A stretch of DNA of 64,000 bases, taken from positions 310,001-374,000 of the forward strand of contig VZRG01000271.1 in NCBI GenBank assembly GCA_013397435.1. Direction: 5' to 3'. Positions within the stretch are counted from its first letter, which is position 1. The number at the start of each line of letters is the position of its first letter. The stretch is from Erythrocercus mccallii (lineage: Eukaryota > Chordata > Aves > Passeriformes > Dicruridae). A model generated the notes under the pieces. That model saw nothing but the letters and a program-made list of their open reading frames with translations. It did no database searches and had not been told where the DNA came from. Made by a program: the position numbers and the translations under genes. Shown piece after piece: positions 37,301 to 51,010 of this stretch.

Positions 37301-40300
37301 TTTTTTGTGCATGTGCATTTCTGAAGAGACAGATGAATCCTTTTTGTCAAGTGGTAAGCACAGTACAATGTGTATGAACAACATGTACAAAAAGGACTAC
37401 AAGAATAAAATCTTCCCTCTCCTAGGAATTTAGTGACTAGGAATGAACCCAAAGTATCACTGTGGTAGCAGTATGGCTGCTGGTCACATTAATGTATGGG
37501 AATCTTGGGGTCAAGTGTCCCAAATTTGTATCCTCTTTTATATTTTACTGGTTAGTAAGGCCACCTAGATGAGAGGTGTCACTGGTGCTAGCAGTGAACT
37601 TCAGACTTTTCATTACCACCATGAAATTGTTCAGGTCCCCACAATGGTAAAAAATACAGAACAAATTTGTGCACACTATATTAAAACATGATGTCCATAG
37701 GGAAAAAATTATAAACTACAAAACCCTTGCAGAACACTAATTGAATTGTTAAACTGTGTTATTTACAAGCATTTTCATTCAGTCCCATGGAACTCCCAGG
37801 CTGAGGGGATGTGGGGAGGTATGAGCTATTTGTAAGCAATTAACTTGCCATGAAGTAATAATGGCAGTTTGGTTGGAATGTCTTCATGGAAACAAAGTGT
37901 GATAAGGAGGCATTCCTTCGGAGGATTGGAGTCTTGATTAGTTTTTGCCTCTGTTACTAGATTTACATGACACAATGAAGACTGAAAAAATTCTGCTCTT
38001 GAGTTCTAGCAGAGCTTTCCTGGGAGTGTTTAAGTCAAACCTGAACTCATTATATATGACAGCAATGTAATTTTACTATCTTTTTGGGGAATACCTGTTC
38101 AAATATGATACTGAAAAATATAAAAAAGCCTTTATAATTGGCAAGCTCATGAGCTGTTAAAAGTGTTAATAAAGAGATGCTTCCAAGCTTTTTCACAGAT
38201 GGCCCCTTATTTAAAATAAAAAACAAATTAAAGAGATCATTCTTCCTTAGAGAAACAAAGACTAAAGACCAGAGTTATATGGCTACAGAATTTAAGAGTA
38301 GTTTAGTCAATCTGAAAGGAGCCAATAGTCATGTTGGATAATTAGTTGAACATGAACTTGTGTAGTTAATGAAAGGAGAATATTGTTGTGATAAGTAAGG
38401 TAAAGTAGAATGGATTACAGGAGGTGTAAGGAGTTGAAGACCAAACTGAAACCAAAAAGCCTCTGCTACATTTGAAGCAGTAACTCTACAGCAAATTGAC
38501 ACAATTGTCAAAGGTTTGCAAAAGTCTACACAATTGACTTAATGTTTAGATGGTGTATTTGGACATTGTTGTACCTGAGACTTCAAAAAGAGGTAGTAAA
38601 GAATAAAATGCCAGAGTAAAATGACATCTGTACAATTTTTTAGTGGAAGATTGTGTTAGCTTTTTGATCATAAGTAAAAACATTGCTGATGAATAAATGA
38701 ATAAAATATGTCCCTCACTGTTATCTAGCCCTGGCAACAATCTACACAACATGCCTTACATTGAGGTGGCTAAATTCTTTTACCTGCAAAATACCATGTT
38801 CTCATCTAAACAGTCTATTGGGAGTAGTGTCCGGGTTGTAATGCCCTTAAATCTAGCTTGGATTATTTTTTCTCTTCAAAGCCATGTTAACCATTTAACA
38901 GAATCTGTGACCATGTGCCAGTGCTCGGACCTTAGCTCCCCTTTGTTTATCATTACAGACATTGCTTCTTTATTTACTGCCTGCACACTCAAATTGATAG
39001 AAATGTATGTGAGTCCAGTTAATCTTATGAAAAGTAAATCTGTGCAGACAACCCTAAAGTCAAAGCAGAATTCCAATAACCAATTCCTTACACAAATAAC
39101 TTTCTTGCTATTAATGTGAGCAAACTGTTTGCTACAAGTCTAGCGAGTAGTGAGAGATTGGAATGTGCATCCATGGAAATACAGTTTACAATTACTAGAA
39201 TTAAATGCATCGTGTCTAGTGCCTGTTAGTGTGTGAAAGACATTAATTTAACTGTTTACTCTAGGTGTCTTCATAATATGCATTAAAAAAATTGAGAAGC
39301 TTACTTTCTCTGTATGGAAGGCCCATGATTTACAAGCAATTAGGAACTTCTATTTCTTAAACAGCTTTTTTTAACTTTTCAAGACATGCACGAGTTAGCA
39401 AGCACAATAGTGTCTTAATATTTGAGCATACACATATCACCTGTCTCAGTTAAAAACACCAGAAATGTTAAAAATACATGTATAAAAATAAGTTTTCTAA
39501 GTCAGAAAAGTTAATACAACCCTAAGCTCCTCATAGCCTTTATTTTGAAAGAACACAATGTGAAAAATGGAAACTAAAAGTGTATGGCTTTTATTAATAG
39601 CAACAGCTGTCATGTATTCATTTTTGTCTCTCTCGGATATTAAAAATGGCTAAATAGAATTGATTAAACTTTGCTTTAGAGCTGTCCTGGGAAGGAAGTA
39701 GCTATGACAGATTTCATCCAACAAATCACACATTTTTTTTAATTGAAGCTTATAATAAAAATGCTTGGAGATATTATACAGCATTCCTTCTGTGATGCTA
39801 TGAAATAGAGAGGGGGTAGCAGAACTCTACTGCCATTTGTCGTTTTAGAGCCGTAGAAGCCATCTGCAGTCCAGAAGACTATTGCTCAGCTTGCCTGTGG
39901 TTTGCAGGAGCATATGTGTGAATCATTTAATTCAACAATAGAACACAGGTCATACTGATTATTTCTGTTACACAGAGATATTACTGATCTTTTCCTATTC
40001 CACAGTTTATTTTTGGGAAAATTATTCTGATTTTCAGATAGTCTAAATATTAGTTTTGCTAGCATTTAGAAAGCACAAGAAGTTGTAAGTAAATTTCACT
40101 GGAATTTTGGAAGGGGCAGTGGGGAAAAAAAGGGATCTGGTCCCCAACATATTTTTCTAAACACGTCAGTAGTAGTGTATGCTTCTGTCATTTATTAAGG
40201 CCATGAAAGTTGTAGTACTTAGATATCTAAATAGAGGTATAACCGTTTGTTTTAAAAAAAATCACTTTTTTTGGCCATGAACAAATGTCAAATCTTTAGA

Positions 40301-42094
40301 CATGGTGCATTGGTAAAGAGACAAAGAAAATTCTAGTTACGGTGCCAATTTAAAGTACCTGCTGGGAACCATTTGAAAATATGTACAATTTTGAACTTCC
40401 TTTGTAGACTATAGTAAGAGTTCCAGCAATGCCAGAATTTCTAAGTATAACTCTGAGAGACCCAAAAAAAAAGTCATGACTGATTTCTTGTGCTTTCATA
40501 TTTCCCCTGCACATGTACAGTCAGACTCTCTGTTAGGCCACACTTTACATCTTAAATTCAAAGGTAATTTAAGGCCCTCTTGAAGTCAAGAAAATTTAGC
40601 TTGAATGATGCCTTTAGAGCTGTTCCATTTCTTCTGTTTACATTGAAATCTAGCAAAATAATCTCATCGATTTGGAGGCTGTTTTTACAGGCATGAATAC
40701 AGAAGAGAAATAGGAGCTTACTTTTAATATTTTACAAAAGTGATTTAGCAAGGCAGAACAGGAAACGCCATTCTTTCTAGCAACTCAATAAATCACTCTC
40801 ATGCTACTCAGTTTCAGAGTTTACTGAAGGTCTCACTTGTAAATAAGCTGGGGCCTGCTTTTTCCCTGGGAAAGTTTTTAAATGCTAAGGTGAATGTGAG
40901 ATGAAATCAACTTTGTGCATAGGAAGAGCCTAATCTGAATTCAGTGAAACTGCATAGAGAGAGTCTTCTGTCTTACACAACAGGAAAGAAGTCACAAATC
41001 ACATGCATCATTTATGGAGCCCATGCTGCATCAGACTGGAGAGTGATTCTTAAAAGAGAAAACAAGCACAAGCCCCTGTATCTGGGCACAGCAGTATCCA
41101 TTTTCTGTCTCCTGTGGGGTGGTGTTGGTGACAGCCAGGAAAGTGGGGGCAGGAGAGACCCTGCACAGCTGGGGCGAACAGCAACTGCACAGTCAACAGA
41201 GACACCAGGGAAAAGAGAGGCCAGGAGAGTAATGGGGGTTTTAACCAACCTTGTTGTCTTGCTTACGTTCTATCATTTTATCTCTTTTTCATGTCACTTT
41301 CAATATTGCTGAAGGGAGCACCAACTGTGTGAGTGTTCCATCACAGAGAAGGACTTACGTGGACTTCCAGGTAGGAGGGAAGACACTGGAGGCACAAATC
41401 TTCATGTCTTAGTGGACATTGCTCAGGAGGGGATCAATATTATGCTGGTTTGGCCTTAGTTGAATCTATAGTTTCAAATCTTAGAAACATTTGTCTGCAA
41501 CTGGGTCAGTGTTTTATTTTCTAAGATTTTTCTTCCCCGTGTATTTTGTAAGCAATCAAAAGCTTGAGGGGGGAGGAGAGAAGCCGTTGCACAAAACACT
41601 CAGCCCTGTATATTTGTGCAAAATGTAAAATAGATGCCTGGCAGGCAAATATGGAGTACATACTGCCACAGTAAACTGGTCATTGCTTTCAAACCACTGC
41701 TTTCTACTTCACTGCACATAAATAAGATCCCCCTAACCTCTTTCCTTGAGTTTAACAAGAAGAAAATCACAAGAGTTCCATGCAAGAACGGCTAAAAGCA
41801 AAGTAAGAAAGATCATCTTGGAGAAAAAGGGCCAGAGTGATGGACCCTAAAGCACTGATGCTTATGGTTTGTATGGTCTAAGATACCATTCTCATTGCCA
41901 ACTCCAAAGATGTATAACTGTGACCAAGTCTGCATCTGAAGGCACTGTTTGCTCTATCCTGGTAAGGCACTGCAAATAGAAAGGTGACCTTATTATACTG
42001 CCTGTGAATTGCATGCTTTTCTATCAGGAGGAGGGATTTTATAACTTCGAGATATTGTAGGTTAACCCCATTGGGAAGCTCAGCTCCACACAGC

Positions 42095-42154
42095 CACTCA
42101 CTCACTCACTCACTCACTCACTCACTCACTCACTCACTCACTCACTCACTCACT
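42095..42154. repeat. (CTCA)n microsatellite, about 15 units
   Basis: An essentially perfect tetranucleotide array of about 60 bp, ending CACTTACTGACTC. Related avian LTRs carry only a short CACTCACTC at this place, so the array appears to have grown from that seed inside the LTR. It should vary in length between individuals. Confidence 0.95.
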
Positions 42155-42585
42155 TACTGACTCTATCCCAGTGTGAAGGAGGAAAGCACTGGAAGGGTAA
42201 AAGTGTGAAAAGTCATGGATCAAGATAGAAACCATTTAATAGGTAAAGCCAAAGCTTTGCACTCAAGCAGACCAAGATAAAGAATTCATTCACTACGTCC
42301 ATGTCAGGTGTCAGCCATCTGCAGGAAAACAGGGCTTCCCGCATGCATAACAGTGACTTGGAAAGACGAACAGCATCATTCCAAGTATGCTCTTCATTCC
42401 TTCTTTCCCCAGCTGTTATTGCTGACCATGACTCCCATGGTGAGGGATACCCCTCAGTCAGGTGGGGTCAGCTGTCTGTCCCCTTCCCACCTGTTGTCAG
42501 GTGTCCCTTGCTGCCAGGGTGGGGTTGGAAGCAGAGAATACCTTCACTGTGTGAGCACTGCTGAGCAATAGCTAAAGCATCCCTG

Positions 42586-42613
42586 TGTTACCACCACTGT
42601 TTTGGTGGTAACA
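42586..42613. repeat. 11-bp perfect hairpin within the LTR
   Basis: TGTTACCACCA at 42586-42596 pairs perfectly with TGGTGGTAACA at 42603-42613 across a 6-base loop. It lies in the conserved 3' third of the LTR. Other avian copies I recall read TTATCAACACTG here, so this copy's sequence has become more symmetric. Confidence 0.7.
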
Positions 42614-43526
42614 AATCCAAAACAGCACCCAACAGGCTGCTGTGAAGAAAGTTAATTCCACCCCAGCCAAAACCAGTACATGAGATAAAGTTGTTACAGT
42701 TCATCATATGCCTCAAATCCATTGAGAAGGGCATTCAGTAGCTTCTTGCTAAATGGAATCTGCCATAACCATTGGACACAAGTGCTTCTCTGATCTCTGA
42801 ATAAAGTTCAGTGTTGACTCCATATGTACAGATGTTCAGTCTGGGACTAGATTGCTAACCAAGGGAAGCAGGTTCTCATGATGTCCTCCATGTGCATTCT
42901 TTTTGAGTGAATTCTTTAAAAAATCACTTTTAAAAATGTGTTTCAGAGGTTGGTTCTATTTGTTGCCACCCAGGACACAGTCATAATTTTCTTTTGCAGA
43001 CACTATTTTATTTGGGAACATGAAGCTGGGAACAATGTTATTTAATTCTGATAGTTGGAGATTCAAATACTAAAGAAAATTGCTGCTTTCCTATTTTTAA
43101 AACAAGTTCAACCAATGGCAATACATTAATTTTGAGCTGGATCTTTTAAATATTCTTATCTAAGATAATTTTTAAAACTATTCTGGAAACAAAGAATGAA
43201 AAATGAGAAATTGTTTTGGAAAGAGAGAAGCCTTTAGCAACAATTCATATAAAAATTATAATGTAAGGAGACATTGCTGGAAGTGATGAAGAGGAACTTG
43301 AGGAGATGGGAAAGAAGACATAATTGCCACTATGAAAGCTTTTTAAGAGAAGACTTTCAGACTTGGTGCATAGCAGAGGTGGAAACAGCACATAATATTT
43401 TATTGAGGCTGGGACATTGCTGAATGTACTCCATCCACTTTAGTACACATATCAAAATGTAAATGAGAAGGAAATCAATTCTTGCTATGGATGCTGACAC
43501 TTGTATATTGGAATGTATGAATTTGC

Positions 43527-43566
43527 TATCTATGAATTTATTTAATTTATCTATGAATTTATTTAA
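43527..43566. repeat. Two-copy tandem duplication, 21-bp period
   Basis: TATCTATGAATTTATTTAA occurs twice in succession with a 21-bp period and no mismatch in the shared part. Confidence 0.85.
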
Positions 43567-46545
43567 GGTGCCCCTTATTTGCATGAACATCTTAAAAGAC
43601 CAAAAGTAGTTTTTCCTACTAAATTTCATTGCAATTGTAGTTATAAAGTATAAAAATCCGTTCACTATGTGGTTTTAAGATTTATTTCTTATATCTTGGG
43701 GGATACTTAGATAGTTTTTGTTGGATTTGTTTTCTACTCTTTGAAAGAACATGGGCAAGTTAAGGACCATTTGTAATTTCTGCTCAGGTCTGTGGATTGC
43801 TTATCTTGCAAGGCTACTATCAATGTCAGTCCTGTGATTTGGCCTGCAGTGTTGAAAATGCTTTTTCTCTGTTTCTTCCAGACACTGCCAATGTTTTACT
43901 ACATCAGCTGTTGACAGTACGTATGGGAGTAAAGTAATGAAGCTCAGCTTGGAAAAAATAGCAGTCCTGGTGAGGATGTGAGAACACCTCCTGGGTTTGC
44001 CAGCATGGCTTGCAAAGTTTGAATTGCCCCAGGCCGGGATCACTGCTGGTGTTGTGTCTCTTCACAACACTCATGTCTGTCTGATTTGCTGGTGCATGTT
44101 GCCAGCATCACACCTCTCAAGAATTCAGAGCTTGTTGAGCAGGGAGATCATACTTCTGAAGCCTGTTTGCTAAGGGGGAAATGCTAAATTTTCGAAAGCC
44201 CAATGTTGCAATGTAAGAAGTTTTTTGTGTTCATTTCTGTGGAGAGGAAATTGGGCATTTAGTGAGGGCTTATTTGATTAATTTATCTGGTAATGACTGG
44301 GTTTTAATTATTTCAGAGTCTCACATGTCAAACTTATTGGGCCTGCAAGTACATTTCAAACAAATGGGGTTTTTACTTTAAATAGGGATTTTGAAAAAAT
44401 TTAAAAAGTAGGGGAAATGAGAGTACAAAAAGGGATAAATTATTCACATGTTATGTTTTCCTGTCTGAGATAAACATCAGATAACAAACTCAAGCCCAAA
44501 GGGTATATGTTGGCAATCAATTCTGTTCAGCCAGACATTCATAAATATGATTTATTTAAATTATGTGGTGTTCAATAAACATCTGAATCTTTATTTATAC
44601 CTCTTGATTTGCCAAGATGTTTTGCTTAAAATCTAAGGCTATGAGGAAATATGATAAGGACTACTGTCACCATCTGTTAAAGGAGAAAACTTGACATATT
44701 TTTTGGAAGAAACATGCATATTTTCTTCTGAAAAATATTGTGAAAGATTGCATATGTCATGGTCAAGGAGCAAAAGGAATGTAAAGAATATTTTAACCTA
44801 CTTTTTATAGGCAAGTAGCTAAAATTGTCGTTTCAAGAATGTAGGGGGGGTTATAGAGAAGTAATAAAGAATTTGTGTAATCTTCCACTAACTTTCCTTA
44901 GACAAATGTTGCAAGTGGAGGCAGTTTCCTTACCTTTCATTTTTTTACCATAAGCAGTTTGTTATCACAAAAGTGGGCTCATCTGTACATGAAAGAGCTG
45001 TGTAATTTCAGAACATTATGGGGGAAAAATAATGAAAGTAATTTTTATGTGAAGCAAATTACAAACAAGCTGGAACATGAATTTTTGGCACATTTTAGGA
45101 GATTGAACTTCATAAAACTCGTTAATCCCTATTCACAGTGGTCCCTGTAGATATTCTTGGCTTTCTTTTGGCTTCAGTTCACTTTACTGTTGTGACAGCT
45201 AGAAGGTATGTGTTATTTTAACTCTCAAAAGCCATGAAGGGATTAGGCCCACATGGCACTAGATTCTTCAGGAAAATATAGAGAAATTATTTTCTTTCCT
45301 AAAGGTCTTACTCTGTTGTGTTTAGGGTTGGAGAAAGAAAAGGCAAGGAGAAGGGATGTGATATGTATGTAGAAATATTAATTTAGCGTGCAACTTTAGT
45401 TCTGGTTCTTACTTGTATTTTATTGGATCATATGTAAACACTTATCATTTTATTATTTTTTTCTACAATGGTTTCCTTCCCAAGCCCTTTTTGAAGGGAA
45501 AAGGAAACTAGGGAAACACACAACCACATTTTGTTTGCGTGAGAGGAAGAGAGAGAGAAAAATTTGTTACAAGTTTTGTGGAAAGCTGTGGTAGGATGAA
45601 GAGAGGACAGTCTGCAGAACATTTATGAGGTGATCCAGGTGCACATTGCTACAAAAAGCTACTGAAAGTGGCTCCTCTCTCTGAAGAACTGCTTTTGCCT
45701 ATTGAGAAACATCTATGCTGTCACTTTGTTTCATCATATAACATGCATTTGTAGTTTTAACAGTTAATGTGCTCTGAAAAAAGGAACTGGGCTATCTAGA
45801 TGTGTAATAGGGCAGTTGGGCACCTAATTTTTTAAAAATGTTTTCTATGTTCTTTAAAACCCAGAACACTCTGTTTTCCTTAGCAAACAATGTCCTTCAG
45901 CAAGGGATTAATCACAAACAAAGGAATAGTATTTGATAAATATTAGATGTTGAAAATTACTAGGAGTGGTAAAGTAACTAGCAGGTCCCATGGAATCCAA
46001 GCAATTACAATAAGAATATTTCCAGGAGTAGTAGTGGTAGTTAATGAAATGCTTGCCTCCAGGCAAATAACACACCTTTCTGTCAACACACCTTTCTGAT
46101 TGTTCAATCTGTTATGTCTACAAACAACACGAATCCTATTGTCCTGCAAGAGACAAGAATCTCAGAAGCACCCCTTTGGGGGTACTACAGTGAGCTTGAA
46201 AGTAATAATAGCTTCTGAGAAGACACATCTATCACTACTGTTCTGTTTGTGTTCAACTATCAGGAATGCAAAAAATATTGAAGTATTACAGGAGATTTTA
46301 TAGCAAAATTATAGATGAGATGCACATGTCTGGCTTGGCTTAGCTTAGAGGAATTTTAATCAATTTCCCAGTGAAGATATTTCAGTGTTACACATTTAGA
46401 AGCTTTTGTTAATGACAACCCCTGAGGCACCTCCGATACGAAATTTGGGCATGAAGCAGTTTGCTTTCAGCTATACCTGTGCAATTCTTCTGAGTCCAGT
46501 AAGAAAGGCTTTTCTCATATCGCTCTCACATAAGTATGATTACAG

Positions 46546-46628
46546 AACTGAAAACACTACTGAGAGCAATGAAACAGAGTGCTGATGGAATTGGAGCACA
46601 AGGACCTGACATCGCCCTTCGTGAGAAG
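46546..46628 (+). CDS. Putative coding exon of an unrecognised gene
   Basis: After a TCTCATATCGCTCTCAC tract and an ATTACAG acceptor (AG at 46544-46545), a single frame is open, entered with two bases. It translates to a charged, helix-friendly stretch including LKTLLRAMKQSADGIGAQG. There are two possible donors. GAGAAG|GTACAA (exon end 46628) keeps phase 0 with the exon at 49660 but is weak. CTTC|GTGAGA (exon end 46620) has a better intronic half. The entry phase fits the donor at 32066. The same frame runs on without a stop to 46745, so an unspliced fragment is also possible. No family is recognised. Confidence 0.25.
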
Positions 46629-49600
46629 GTACAATACCTAGGCAACCACATTAAACAGCACCTTTGGCAGAACCAGCATACAGAATGCTTTCATTTAAAA
46701 AAAAATCTGATAATAATCAATTTTTATCTAGGCTCTCAACTGTAGGATTAATGAGTTGCGTACATTCAGTGTTCTGCTGGTAGATTAGATGGTCTCTTCA
46801 TTCCAAAGTGACTTGAAGTAATGGAGATTTTATTGACTAAACCTGTCAATCCTCTGAATGTTAAATCCCTTCAAAGGCTTACAAAAAGCACATCTGAAAA
46901 CCTTGAAACCCCATTCACTGTCCAATCTTAAAAAATTGTGTTCTGAAATAAAGAAGAGGTTGCTTGGTTTAAAACCTGCTTTTGTTTCCATTTAACTGAA
47001 ATGTAAATATCTTACTGGTTTAAATGGGAACAAGAAGAGATTCTTGATGTACTTTATGTCTTAGATTTGCAAACTGTTTTGCTTCTGCAGCATTCTGAAC
47101 TATGGTTTAATTGAGTTATGCTTACAGGAGTTAATTTTTCAAATATAAAAAAATATAAAATCCAAGGCTTTTTTTCAAGTTTCAGTCTGCATATTCCTGG
47201 GGATTTTAATGCTGTCTCATTTTATTAAGTTATATGTATATATTTTTAAGGAACTTAACATTAAAAAATCAGGCTCTAGATATTTGAATATTGTCTAATG
47301 AGACACTTCTATCTATATATCGAAAATGAAGATATACCACCTTTGTTGTTTATGATTTAAGTCATATAGAACAATTTTTCAGAGAAAACTCATTTTCTTT
47401 GGAGAAAGGCTTAGCTGGCATGGATTTACTATTGTTTTTTAGGATTAAGAATAAAATTGAAAAAGTGACTCTTACAATAGGGCCAGATCCTCTGAAGATG
47501 TAAATCATAATGGCTCAACGTAAGTAAAGCAAGCTCTGACAATTTACATCAGTTTAGGATTTGACCTTCTCTCCAGAAAATTATTTCTCTCAAGATCATA
47601 CTTCCTATATTTGTCTTACTTTGTGCCTGGCAGAGAATTAATTAACACATAATTGCTTTGGTGAACTCAGGATAAAACTTCTCTGTTCAAGAACTCTATT
47701 CATTTACTGATTAACTTGCTTCATGGCTGAGTTAGTTCTGCAGGGTCATGCTGTACTAATGACCAGAGCACAGGAACGTTGTCAAACCAATGAGGACAAG
47801 GTAGACTTGGAAGTATTCCAAATTCTGTTCAATTAGTCACTGAAATTTCAGCTTTGGGGACAGAGTTGAAAAGTAAGTTGAAGAGAAAGTACTTAAAGAA
47901 TCAGATTCCTATTCCAGACGGAGGGAGTGGGAGGGAGACATTACTGGATAAGACTCAAAGAAAGATGAATTGAACAAAAATGTGAAGAAATAATTTCTTC
48001 TAAAACTGCATATAAGATGTTACTGATGATTTTTCAAAGGACTGCAATTTTTCCTTCTTTAGTGTAATTTAATTTTGTTCTTCTCTGACACTGCTTGATA
48101 ATCTCTGGTAGTATGATGACATGCATACATACTCACCATGCTTAAATAAAGGCTCACCAGGTCTATCTCACATCTTTTTTAAACTTTCCTCTTTCTTTTT
48201 CACAGCCTAGATTTTATGCCACAACACACTACTATATGTAACCCAAAACATTGCTGTGTTTAAGACCCAAAACTTGTTAAGGTCTATGAGGGGTCAATTG
48301 CAAATGCTCAATATTCCTCAAAGAGGTCCCAGAGACAGGAATGGTCTTTGGACACATGGTTCCAAATCCATGAGCACTACTGAGATAATGGCACATGAAC
48401 TCAAAGGAAAATAGGCTGCTCACAGATTAGAGGAGACTGTGTTTTTCTACTAATCTGCAGTGCTGTTATTGACTTTTTTCAATAGCACTCAGTTGAAAAC
48501 TTTCAGCAGGTGTGGTACCATTCCAGCTTCACACAGACTGGGTTTCGGGAAACTGGGTTGAATCTTCCTAATTGCATCTTGGATTTTCACCTGTTTTTTA
48601 GGCTGCTGAGAAGTATTGTAGCGTGTGACTTGAATGGTAGATACTAAACACATCACAAATGTAATTTTTGGAACAACCCTGTCTGTATTTTTTTTTTTCT
48701 GGGTGAAAAAATTGATTTTAGCTTTACCTAATTGAATCATCTCTGGTGAATTAAATTCTATTGAAAGATAAGCTCTATTTTTAGCTTTCACTTCAGTTAG
48801 CAGATCAAGTAAAAGCTATACCTATGAGCTTATTTTGACCTGCCAGCTCCTGTCAAGGTTGCAAACTGTCTGGACTTCAGTGTTACCTTGCATGACTTCA
48901 CAACAGTATGAAAACCCTAGCTTTTCTCCTATAAAGAAGAGAAACTAGTACTTCTATTTCTCACTCTCCAGAATCTGGTCAGTATTTTGATTTGATTTTG
49001 TAAGTGAGAAGTGAAACTCAAGTCATTAAGTTTCAAAGGTTCGTCAAAATATGTGATAGAGAAAATCATTAAAGTTAGGTGTTGTTAACAAAAAGAATTT
49101 CAGCAATGTGTGTCTAATACTGTAAGGACAATACAAATATGATTGAGCTGTAAAAATTGAGTACAATTTTAATAGTATTTAGATGCATATCATAATAATG
49201 TTTTAGCTTAATTGGAATGAAAAATAAAGGTTGATTTGTTTGATTTGGGTGGTTTTTTTACTACAGTAAAGTAAGTTTCCAGAAAACCAACCGACCAGCT
49301 GAACCAAATAAAAATTGTTTCTGGTGTTGAAATTTTTCAATCTGTTTTTTTAATCATTCAATAAAATTGAAACCTTTCATGTCTATAAATCCACTATACT
49401 GCACAGCTGGACTTGCTATTCTTCTTATTGTTGCAGAACATTTCTGTAGGAGTTTCTACATACCCCTCTGTGAACCAGTGAATGTGGTTGAAAACCCCGC
49501 CAAATTCTGGCTAACAATATATAATAATAATATACTCAAGATCTTCTAGTACATCAAGAGGAGATTGGATTATTTTTTCAATCATTTATCCGCTTGAAGC

Positions 49601-49659
49601 TCTTTTCTTTTGGAAGAATGAGGAAAAGATTTTCTTTCCCCTTCCTCTCCCACCTCCAG

Positions 49660-49773
49660 AAGACAGAGTTATCCATGAAGAAGAAGAAATCTTCGGTAGA
49701 TTGTCCCCCCGCTCTACTGAAGCCACTGTCACACTGCAAACAACTTTCTGTTTCTAAACTGGCCCAGATGCAG
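49660..49773 (+). CDS. Putative coding exon with strong splice sites
   Basis: This is the best-defined splice-bounded segment in the window. The acceptor is a long pyrimidine run (TTTTCTTTCCCCTTCCTCTC and CACCTCCAG, AG at 49658-49659). The donor is CAGATGCAG|GTAAATG. The 114 bp are exactly 38 codons in phase 0, open throughout, with a KKKK run and a Leu/Ser-rich remainder. A second frame is open until a TAA about 15 bases before the donor. Phase 0 at both ends matches the exon candidates before and after. No domain is recognised, and a noncoding exon is possible. Confidence 0.35.
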
Positions 49774-50364
49774 GTAAATGTTACAGATTGGGCAGTGACT
49801 GTCATCAGCCTTTTCAGATTACAGAATTCAGCTTTAGGAAAGGCTTTGGGGGAGGTGACTGTGCTGTGTGTCAGACTTAAATCGATTTAGATAATGTAAG
49901 TCACAACAAGCCCTGGTAAAACGTTACGATTACACAACATTGACTGAAATGAAGAACTGGGACTAAAATGAGAACTGTTCTTTTAATTGATATTTATGTG
50001 TTGATACTGTATTTTTACAATGGAAATGGCAATAACTTAACCAAAGATTGGTTTACATTTGAGCTAGTTACAGTAGTCAGTGGAGAAGCACTTACTTTTG
50101 TCACTATGGTCTAGGTATAAATTCACTGTGTTCTCCAAATAGATAACTAAAGTGGAGCAGAACACAATCCCAAACCATGTTTTAACTCCCTATAAAAAGA
50201 CACTGAAGTGACTTGTTCATCTGTAAATCTTCATGTGGTTGGTGCCTGAAGTTAAGTAAGATGAATACCATAAATCAAAGGGTAAATAAAATCTTCTTAT
50301 TTAGAGGTGTTCTCTATGGAGGGCTTAGGACTTCGTATGTTACAATGCATTCCTTATTTTGCAG

Positions 50365-50484
50365 TCAAACACCACTACATTTACTAAATGTCCAGAAGAG
50401 TGAGAAGAGACAAATCCTAGACCCTGCTGTAGCAGATACTCATTTTAGGAAGAGTCACAGAATTCAGTCATACATCAGGGAAAG
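50365..50484 (+). other. Candidate alternative exon (120 bp)
   Basis: Acceptor CATTCCTTATTTTGCAG (AG at 50363-50364) and donor GGGAAAG|GTAGGCA (GT at 50485-50486) bound 120 bp with one fully open frame. It enters and leaves in phase 2, which does not match the phase-0 exons at 49660 and 51011. It would therefore belong to a different transcript, be untranslated, or be a chance pair. The translation is polar and basic with no recognised motif. Confidence 0.2.
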
Positions 50485-51010
50485 GTAGGCATTGTCAGTA
50501 AAAATACAGATGACTTTACAAGTTAATTATATAAATAAAATATGCCAGAAATTTTAAAGCATAAATGTGGGCTTGCTCTTTTCTTTAATTTTTGAACTAT
50601 ATATAAAACCCAAGGACAGAATAAAACACACCTATGATTACTTGTGCAAGTAAAGAGTAATCTGAAAAAGTTTATGATTTTATATATATTTTATATATAT
50701 ATTCTGGATTAATATAATCAGAAATATGTAGATGCAGAGATAAGTAGAAGCCTCTTTTGTTTCTTCCTTTACATTTATATATTCCACAATTTTAATTCTC
50801 AAAATAAAGATGTCTCAAATTATTAAAATACAGAGATAACAACTTTCTCTTTAGAAAATAGAAAGGGAGCAAGGTCTCTGGAATAAGTTATCCAGACTGT
50901 CCTTCCATAAGGGGCTGTGGGGAGGTTATAGTCAGCCCATCAGTCCAGTCTTTCTATTGGACTTATCACAAGAGTATTTGCACGGCAATTCCCCACTGCT
51001 TCCTCCCCAG

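Larger units (their letters stand above)
32067..42054. other. AT-rich noncoding block
   Basis: Ten kilobases of AT-rich sequence without a recognised gene or mobile element. Strong acceptor-like tracts occur at about 33301-33321, about 33785-33809 (followed 34 bp later by ACCT|GTGAGT) and about 40000-40035. The segments they bound are very short or closed in all frames. If the plus-strand gene is real, this is part of its first intron of about 14.5 kb. Confidence 0.55.
42055..42681 (+). mobile_element. Avian endogenous retrovirus solo LTR
   Basis: The segment follows the layout of a common avian ERV LTR. It has a TAACCCC-containing start and a cacagcc-(CACTCACTC) stretch. It also has a GGGGTCAGCTGTC motif near a polymerase-II control region and a conserved 3' third (AGCACTGCTGAGCAATAGC, CATCCCTGTGTTA, CCCAGCCAAAACCAG) ending ACA. 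The hexamer GAGATA occurs at 42049-42054 and 42682-42687, directly outside the element, consistent with a target-site duplication. No internal retroviral coding sequence is attached, so this is a solo LTR. The family name is not assigned. A (CTCA)n array inside it is listed separately. Confidence 0.75.
42682..49659. other. AT-rich noncoding block with minor repeats
   Basis: No recognised gene or mobile element apart from the candidate exon at 46546. Minor structure includes a two-copy 16-bp duplication containing ACACACCTTTCTG at about 46069-46098 and AT-rich simple sequence around 47150. Several splice-like sites occur, for example AGAAG|GTATGTG at about 45207, but their phases do not fit the neighbouring candidate exons. 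Confidence 0.5.

Noticed and set aside
45139..45207. Plus-strand segment ending AGAAG|GTATGTG
   Set aside because: The exit phase is incompatible with the next candidate exon at 46546.
46536..46745. Unspliced 69-codon ATG frame containing the 46546 segment
   Set aside because: It is kept only as an exon candidate. The tail after 46690 is A-rich low-complexity sequence and no homologue is recognised.
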